From positions 16,704,085-16,768,084 of the forward strand of contig OY727103.1 in assembly GCA_963402885.1 (NCBI GenBank): a stretch of DNA of 64,000 nucleotides, read 5' to 3'. This document shows positions 58,701 through 64,000 of this stretch, in pieces; within the stretch, counting starts at the first letter, position 1; every line of letters starts with the position of its first letter. A model generated the notes under the pieces. It was not told the DNA's origin and did not search any database. It worked only from the letters and a program-made list of their open reading frames with translations. The position numbers and the translations under genes are program-made. The DNA is from Antedon bifida (taxonomy: Eukaryota > Echinodermata > Crinoidea > Comatulida > Antedonidae).

Positions 58701-61700
58701 GAAGAGCACGTCATAATGTCTGCACATGTGCACAATTAATTCATTCAAGCTTTGAACTACGGTAGTTAATTATCACGGTTTGAATTCCGTGACATTTCGA
58801 TCTATTGCACGGACGGTCTGAAAACGCTTAGGGCTCAATACTTTTAGGACAGTGCTTTATACTATGGTTATACATATTATTACATGATGTATCCATGTGC
58901 GGTCCTGAAAGCCTTTGGGGTCAATAATGGGGTCAACAGGTCAATAGTATGGTTATACAGTTACAAGATGCATTCAAGTTAAAGGAATCATGTTTAATGT
59001 TACGTTTGAGAAAAGTTACGGAGAAAAAACTTGATGACATGAAATAATGAACCGACTACATAGGCCTAGTTTTTCCAAGTAAAATCGTGTATAGCACTTA
59101 CCGAGTTCCCGAGTGAGAATCCACGTGTTGTCGGCTATCTGTATGGCTATGGTCACGTTCACACACTGATTGGAAACAAATAGAAAATGGTATAGGTTAA
59201 TTACTGTCGGCATCTTCAAAGTCAAAGCCACGCCCTTTAACTCTAGGTGAACATTTTAATGGTAGCGTCTAGCCAAGATAGCGCCTCGGTTAATTCTGTT
59301 GAATCCTGTGTTTCTCTTTAAAGTTTGAAATGTCATAATTCATAATTCATATCTATATTACCATTAAACAACCAAATGGAAAAACCTGAAATGATAGTGA
59401 TTTAAAAAAAAAAAATCGCCCCAACTGAACTCCGAACTCCGATTGGTTAACAATTCATTCACCCTCTATGTGTGGTAACATAAGGTGGGCAGTCCTATTA
59501 AATTCTTGGCGTAGGTTTCAAAATGCGATGAGCTGCTGTACAATTCGACGCACGCATAAAAATCTACTATCTCATATTCTTGATACAGTCAGTACAGAAA
59601 CATGACCCTCGATTTGATTTATCTTTTTACAATTTATGTCATGCGGTTTTAGCGTCCCATACATTGTTCATTATAAGACACAGACATAATTAAATAGTAC
59701 CATAAATACTTCCATTTGTTTAGTAGGACTTTCAGGGATAATTTACGCAAGTTAATTTTGAAAAGAAGAAGCCGCACTGAGAACACTGGGACCATTCCGT
59801 GCGAATTAAACTGATTAAAAAGTAGATTTTTAGGTTAATTCGACGGAACAATACTGGACTGTTCGGTAACTTTGTCAAATTAATAATATGATAACCTAAT
59901 TTGAGCAAACTTGCTGAAATTTTGCATTTGGTGAATCTCATAATAGAAATGTATTATCGTAACGGCAGATAAACTTAAATAACTCTCAGTGATTTGTTTC
60001 ATGTGACTTTTTACATGTTTTACATTTTCATCCTATATGTATCGTCCTGTAGGAGAAAAAATATTATTATATACAATATTATTAAAAACTATCTCTACCA
60101 TTCATATATCTCGGATGTAGAATATCCACATCACTGCCATAATTAACAAATTTAAAAAATCATTATGTATACAGTACAATCATACTACATGGTTCAATTA
60201 GCAAATAGCTTTCAAAATCATTACATATGCATAGGCCTAAAGTTCACCAACTTGTGAGAGAAATCATATATCTTGATCGTTTTCTCAGAGTGGTTTATTT
60301 TGGAGGTTGAATGTTAGATGAATTACAGAGATGTGTTTACACCTGACATATGAAATTACGTTGGTGAAAATAAACTTAAATTCCATTCAAATGCGTCATG
60401 TTATTTTCAATGAATTCGACTAAAGGTAAAACCTGATTAGCCGTACATTGTAACCAACAATAAATAAAAATGATCGGGTTAGCGTCCCTCACCCTCAACT
60501 CCCCTCCCCCAAGATCGACGAATGGGGTTACTGAGTATTATGGGAAAATTTGGGAAAAAACGCCAAATTGAGGGCGGAAAATAGGCGACTAATGGCAAAA
60601 TACGGTCACACAAATCACTGTAATTAAATCTAATGCAATATATTCGAATAGTTTATTATTTGTTTATACACATTTTAATTTCTAGTTAATAAATTAGTTT
60701 ACTTTGTGTTTTTTTTTTCAGCTTCGTGTAAGAATGACTGCAATAACAACGGTCGTTGTATAGGACCAGATAAATGCATGTGTTACAAGCAATGGACCGG
60801 CAAATATTGTAAAAAACGTAAGAAAATGTTTTATTTATTTGAAAAAGAACCACATATAAAATCTCTCTAGGCCTATCAATTAATATTGAATAGCGAAGAA
60901 AAACTAATTATGCCGATCACCTAACCGGTATGCGGGATTTCAATTCTAAAAACAAGTTTCCGGAAAACCAAGATGCCGAAAACAAGCTTTCCTAAAACCA
61001 GGATGTCGAAGACCAGTATGCCGAAAACCGGTATGCCGAAAACCAGTATGCCGAAAACCAGTTCTAAATTCCAGTTTTCTAAATCCCAATTAATTACTGA
61101 AAACCAGTATTCCGAATCCCACAGTCCTACAAAACCTATTTACCGAAAAGTGGAATACCAGTTCTAAACCCCTTTTTACCGAAACCCAGTTTTCTGTCTA
61201 TCCCACTGTGCAAGACCCGCATTCCACTGTGTTAAATACAAGTTTTACGATTTAACAAAAACTACAATTTTCCCATCAGGTGTCTCATAATGTTCTCCTC
61301 ATCTTTCAGTGCCCTTTGACCCGAGGATAGCATACAACATTACATTGTTATAACGTCATCCCTATCATAGCTACACGGCAATCTAAACATTGACACGTAG
61401 CCAAACTATGTGAACATGGAATTGTAAACAGTTGGGGATACTGTCTAAATTATTCTAGCAAATTGACCAATCAAAAGCGATGGATTATTCAAACTGTCGC
61501 TTGTCATTGGTCAATTCGCTTACGTTACTGCTTACGTCCTTGCGTTGCGTTTTAGTGTGAACCAAGCTTTAGCCTTTATGTATTTATAACTTTGTTTTTC
61601 TTTTACAGAATTAACAAGTGAAGTTTATGAAAAATTCTACAAAATGACAAGAGTTAAACGAAAATCACCGAAATCAACCAAAATACGAACAGCTGATAAT

Positions 61701-61721
61701 AGAAAAATAAATAAGTTATAA
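40734..61721 (+). CDS. WIF1: WIF1, secreted Wnt inhibitory factor 1
   Basis: WIF1 binds Wnt ligands outside the cell through its WIF domain and blocks signalling; its EGF repeats bind heparan sulfate proteoglycans. Eight exons: 40734-40854, 44357-44481, 55429-55534, 55934-56071, 57710-57814, 58461-58556, 60722-60817, 61609-61721. They sum to 900 nt, 299 residues. Residues 1-24 are a signal peptide (MLASAVALLVIYSLLLC). The WIF domain at about 27-163 includes LELWIEGKEMRKISG, FKWQAP, the PHAGDVPHVES stretch and FQLWLPCEDGDG. Three EGF repeats follow, one per exon: CRHACENGGSCGKYGVCEC, CVPHCFNGGTCTEPGVCSC and CKNDCNNNGRCIGPDKCMC. A basic tail (TRVKRKSPKSTKIRTADNR) ends the protein. Vertebrate WIF1 and Drosophila Shifted have five EGF repeats. 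The ATG chosen starts the signal peptide; the frame upstream is open but lacks an ATG. Confidence 0.95.
41051..41071 (+). repeat. Poly-C run
   Basis: About twenty consecutive C residues follow ACAAATAACCA, within a GTGTCC-type dispersed repeat in WIF1 intron 1. Confidence 0.85.
42086..42346 (+). mobile_element. LINE reverse-transcriptase C-terminal remnant
   Basis: One open frame of 86 codons (no ATG at its start) translates to pieces such as LEEYVYKQQFNWIGHVIRKE and SKRRGRKIPS, typical of the end of LINE reverse transcriptases (xxQLRWIGHVxR ... KRxRGRP). Stop at 42344-42346. It is a 5'-truncated copy in WIF1 intron 1. Confidence 0.72.
42512..42541 (+). repeat. (ACCAGT)n microsatellite
   Basis: Four to five copies of ACCAGT in a row in WIF1 intron 1. 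Confidence 0.85.
43448..43523. ncRNA. Near-perfect 76-nt hairpin, pre-miRNA-like, in WIF1 intron 1
   Basis: Left arm ATGGAAAGCCAAACTCGCC then AAAAAATAC (43448-43475) pairs with right arm GTATTTTTGGCGGGTTTGGC then TTTCCAT (43497-43523). There is one T:G wobble and one bulged A, around a 21-nt loop. The size and asymmetry are those of a microRNA precursor; the lower stem outside the arms is weak (CTATACT against ACTATGC). A small foldback insertion is the alternative. Confidence 0.45.
43940..44105. mobile_element. M1 element
   Basis: The full palindrome is present with a diverged left end (GCCTACTGTACTACTATCAAA) and right end AGTTTTGACAGAGCTTAA, in WIF1 intron 1. Confidence 0.78.
47140..47376 (+). 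repeat. About 70-bp tandem repeat, four copies
   Basis: The unit contains CTATCTTACTCAAATTCGTA and ATGATATTTTACGTCATGCT. Copies two to four are nearly identical; the first is diverged. WIF1 intron 2. Confidence 0.88.
47427..47567. mobile_element. M1 element, well-preserved copy
   Basis: Both ends are intact (AGCTCTGTCTACATTATCGA and TTTGATAGTGTAGACAGACC), 51 bp after the ~70-bp tandem repeat. Confidence 0.85.
48183..48543 (+). repeat. 19-bp minisatellite
   Basis: About eighteen copies of GTTCAGTTTCATCAATCGA with A/C variation (CGAG or CGCG) and some AAACGA units. The unit variants are arranged in runs, suggesting unequal crossing-over. WIF1 intron 2. Confidence 0.94.
50998..51150. mobile_element. 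M2 element, diverged
   Basis: Contains GGTTCGCAGCGCAAACGCAA and an internal AGCTTGGTTCCCACTAG; probably two overlapping fragments. WIF1 intron 2. Confidence 0.65.
52066..52180. mobile_element. M2 element, right end lost
   Basis: Begins AAGCTTGGTTCCCACTAGGC and reaches the second arm at TGCGTTGCTTGTACGTCC, then stops. Confidence 0.75.
52663..52772. mobile_element. M2 element, diverged
   Basis: Retains TTGGTTCCCATAAC and TACGTCCTTGGGTTACGTCC with GGAAATGAAGCTTA as the right end. Confidence 0.6.
56072..57709 (+). other. WIF1 intron 4
   Basis: Non-coding as far as I can tell. A 163-codon open frame at 56759-57250 starts with TTG, has no recognisable domain and no exon-like borders tied to WIF1. 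Confidence 0.55.
57950..58350 (+). repeat. 24-bp pyrimidine-rich minisatellite
   Basis: About seventeen copies of TTTCTTCTTTCTATCTGCC with GCAC between them, some shortened to TTTCTATCTGCCGCAC. WIF1 intron 5, about 140 bp after the first EGF exon. The 145-codon ORF here is made by the repeat. Confidence 0.94.
60968..61075 (+). repeat. 15-bp ATGCCGAAAACCAGT repeat
   Basis: Seven or so imperfect copies (ATGCCGAAAACCAGT, ATGTCGAAGACCAGT) in the last WIF1 intron. Confidence 0.85.
61445..61572. mobile_element. M2 element, left end diverged
   Basis: Contains TTGACCAATCAAAAGCGATG and ends GTGTGAACCAAGCTTTA, 37 bp before the last WIF1 exon. Confidence 0.78.
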
Positions 61722-61821
61722 TAAACACAGGAACCTAGTTTTCGAAGCGATAAAATGTACCTGATGACTACATAAATGATCCGCGTGTGGTATCCATGGA
61801 AACATTAAACAGTTCTCGACA

Positions 61822-61827
61822 AATAAA
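61822..61827 (+). terminator. WIF1 polyadenylation signal
   Basis: AATAAA about 100 nt after the stop codon. Confidence 0.65.
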
Positions 61828-62018
61828 CACATGAAGTAGATTTACGCTAATCTTATTGGGTCGTAGACTTAGTACGGATTAGTCTAAATGCCCCAATGTA
61901 TTCTTTATTGAAGTATAAAATGTAATGTTTTTAAGTAGTTCTAGCAAGAAAAAAGAAAATGTCATTTTGTTTTTATAACACTAAAGGCTATATGCTGTCT
62001 GGTTTTCAAACTTTTTTA

Positions 62019-62172
62019 AGCTCTGTCTACACTGTCAAAGCTAATTTGACAAAAAGAGTGTGATGTGCCCAAATATGGTAATGATATGCTCAAATACGGT
62101 AGTGATATGACATCATGTCCATATATGGGCTCATCGCATTTTTGTCACAAAAAGTTTAATGTAGACAGAGCG
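62019..62172. mobile_element. M1 element
   Basis: Left end AGCTCTGTCTACACTGTCAA, right end AATGTAGACAGAGCGTT; near full length. Confidence 0.85.
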
Positions 62173-62840
62173 TTAGATCATAGATTTAAAATACATTTGA
62201 ACTCCTTTGGGATACCCCTGGAAACACATTAATTTTAACGACACAACCAACCCCTATTCAGGGGACAATTGTTTGGGCCTTGATTGTATTATTAAAGGGG
62301 TAAACCGTTATTATTAGATGTAAAAACAGAAATGTAATTTAATATTAAATTACGATACGATAGTATCGATACTAGAATAAATTAAACGTTTCCGAAGTAA
62401 AAAACTATCAAACTTAGCAATGACAGTTTTAAGTTACAGTTGGTATTTCTTAAACGGTCGCGACTATGAAAATAATATAAATATTTACAATGTTTAAAGA
62501 TGTTCATACTTATATTTGTGAACATTTATGGCGGCTATGGCAAAGAATATGTAATTCAGAGTATTGGCCAAAAATAAAAAGTTTTTTTTAAAAAATATTT
62601 TAAATCTTTTTTTTTGTTTGATAGAGGGGAGTGTTTTTGTGTGATCTTTACAAATTACAAATTCGAGAAAAAACAGATTTTACGACGATTTAGTTAATCC
62701 TTTTCAGATGTTTCAAATTGTATATAAAAGTGTGAAAGTATTTATTCTTACTATGTCTTTTAATTTAATTATATTGGTGTTTTTACGTCACCAAGAAAAT
62801 ACAATATCTATAAGGTTAGTATAGGCCTATTTAAAACTTA

Positions 62841-62968
62841 AGCTCTGTCTACACTATCAAACTTTGATATACCTATGTATGGACATGATGATGTCATATC
62901 ACTAACATATTTGGGCATATCACTAACATATTTGGGCATATCACACTTTTTTTGTAGACAGAATTTCA
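62841..62968. mobile_element. M1 element, right arm shortened
   Basis: Left end AGCTCTGTCTACACTATCAA is perfect; the unit ACTAACATATTTGGGCATATC is doubled on the right arm. Confidence 0.82.
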
Positions 62969-64000
62969 GAAATTACGCATATTTTGGAGGTTTCTGCACA
63001 ATATGATACGTGTTTTATTTCAAATAAAAAAATACTGAAAAATATAAATGTGTTTTATCTAGTTTATTTTTGCGCATTTGTATTTTGGTTCAAATTTTCA
63101 TATCCTGTAATTGGCGTATTGGCATATCTGTTGGACGGTGTGAAAATATAAATAAGGCCAATATTGCAATAGCGAGCGGGTTACATGTGTCGTACATAAC
63201 ATCTTTATTGTAAACATTTCCTTTTTAATGTTTCATACGATTTGCTAAAACCGAAACAATAAATTGCATATGTTATACATTCGAATAAAAACAATCGCTG
63301 CAGGTGGATAATTTGGCGCTGTCCCCTATGCTTCATTGGGCCCGGTTCGAATCATTGAATGTGCATTTCGAGGAAATATGGTTATTATGTACGAACATGT
63401 CGAATTTCCGATAGCTCCTTTAGGACATTGAATTAACAAGCGCACATTTCTGCTTGCACAAATATTTTGATACGATACATAAATACGCGAAACTAATGGT
63501 ACCGTACACAACCAAATCCAGCAGATTGTTTTTGTTTTATATCGAATAAAAAGTCTTATTTGTATGCATAGGACTCAGATGCGATTTAACCCTAAACACA
63601 TCACGCACAATTTAAAGTAACGTTTATTTAATGACGGTAAGTTGTTTTGAAGGAAATATTTAATCATGGAAAATTAGAGGCAAGATTTTCAACTTCCGGT
63701 TCCAACTTATTCTATTGGTTAGGCTTGTTATGTCCACATGGTATCATCTCTACACAGTCGGTGAAGAAGCGTTTAATGACATGGATTGTCATCACTTCAT
63801 AAGAGGCGTTTGTTAAGGTCGGTGAAGAAGTCTAAAGTGATGACAGAATACGTCATCGTTCAGGTGTATTGAACATCTGGTCACCGATGATATGAAATCG
63901 GCATTATACTATAATGTCCAGTTCGTAACAACTTTGTGACCCAAAATAACACAATCAAAACTTAAAACAATCGAAATAATACAATCGAAAGAATTCAATT

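Larger units (their letters stand above)
61828..64000. other. Region downstream of WIF1
   Basis: Contains two M1 copies and a B-box-like CCCGGTTCGAATCATTG at about 63341, perhaps a SINE fragment. No gene was recognised to the end of the window. Confidence 0.55.

Overview
The window is AT-rich nuclear DNA from an invertebrate deuterostome. Genes are split into many short exons with standard GT-AG junctions, and introns are packed with short palindromic inverted-repeat elements. The gene set (CENPK, CCDC66, WIF1, TDG, a properdin-like complement gene), a BEL/Pao retroelement and the very frequent motif TAGGCCTA together suggest an echinoderm. The species is not determined and this placement is inference. 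I assigned genes by joining exons at splice sites and comparing the translations with the families I know. The seven models that are complete within the window keep one open frame from start to stop once joined; for properdin-like gene A this holds only when the LTR element is left out.

Layout, left to right: (1) 545-4166, minus strand: 5' part of TDG (thymine DNA glycosylase), running off the left edge. (2) 4528-6243, plus strand: one compact three-exon transcription unit encoding two mitochondrial complex III assembly microproteins, UQCC5 (SMIM4) then UQCC6 (BRAWNIN), 39 nt apart and sharing an exon. It is head-to-head with TDG. (3) 8185-13316, minus: CENPK, a kinetochore protein, tail-to-tail with UQCC5/6. 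(4) 14220-21156 and 22608-28293, minus: two tandem, exon-collinear paralogues, A and B. They encode secreted proteins with thrombospondin type 1 repeats and an unusual Cys-containing acidic tail. B also has an N-terminal six-cysteine TB domain directly before its TSRs, the architecture of complement properdin. A carries a BEL/Pao LTR element inserted inside one TSR exon. (5) 29905-39042, minus: CCDC66 in sixteen exons. (6) 40734-61721, plus: WIF1 (Wnt inhibitory factor) in eight exons with an 11-kb intron and three EGF repeats.

Mobile and repeated DNA explains most of the rest. Family M1 is a palindromic element with ends AGCTCTGTCTACACTATCAA (about 15 copies); one copy has been amplified as a 113-bp tandem array in a CENPK intron. 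Family M2 has ends AAGCTTGGTTCCCACTAG (about 9 copies). Family M3 has ends TTAAAGATGTATTGTCCCC (2 copies). There are three copies of a tRNA-derived SINE in and around CCDC66 introns, two LINE reverse-transcriptase 3' remnants, and several minisatellites with units of 15, 18, 19, 21, 24, 60 and about 70 bp.

The most notable items are: the two-microprotein transcription unit; the properdin-like pair with a tail I do not know from any family; a very recent LTR insertion 10 bp from a splice donor in gene A; and two RNA-like hairpins, one in the apparent 3' UTR of gene B and one in WIF1 intron 1. No CRISPR, prokaryotic operon or intact tRNA/rRNA gene was seen.
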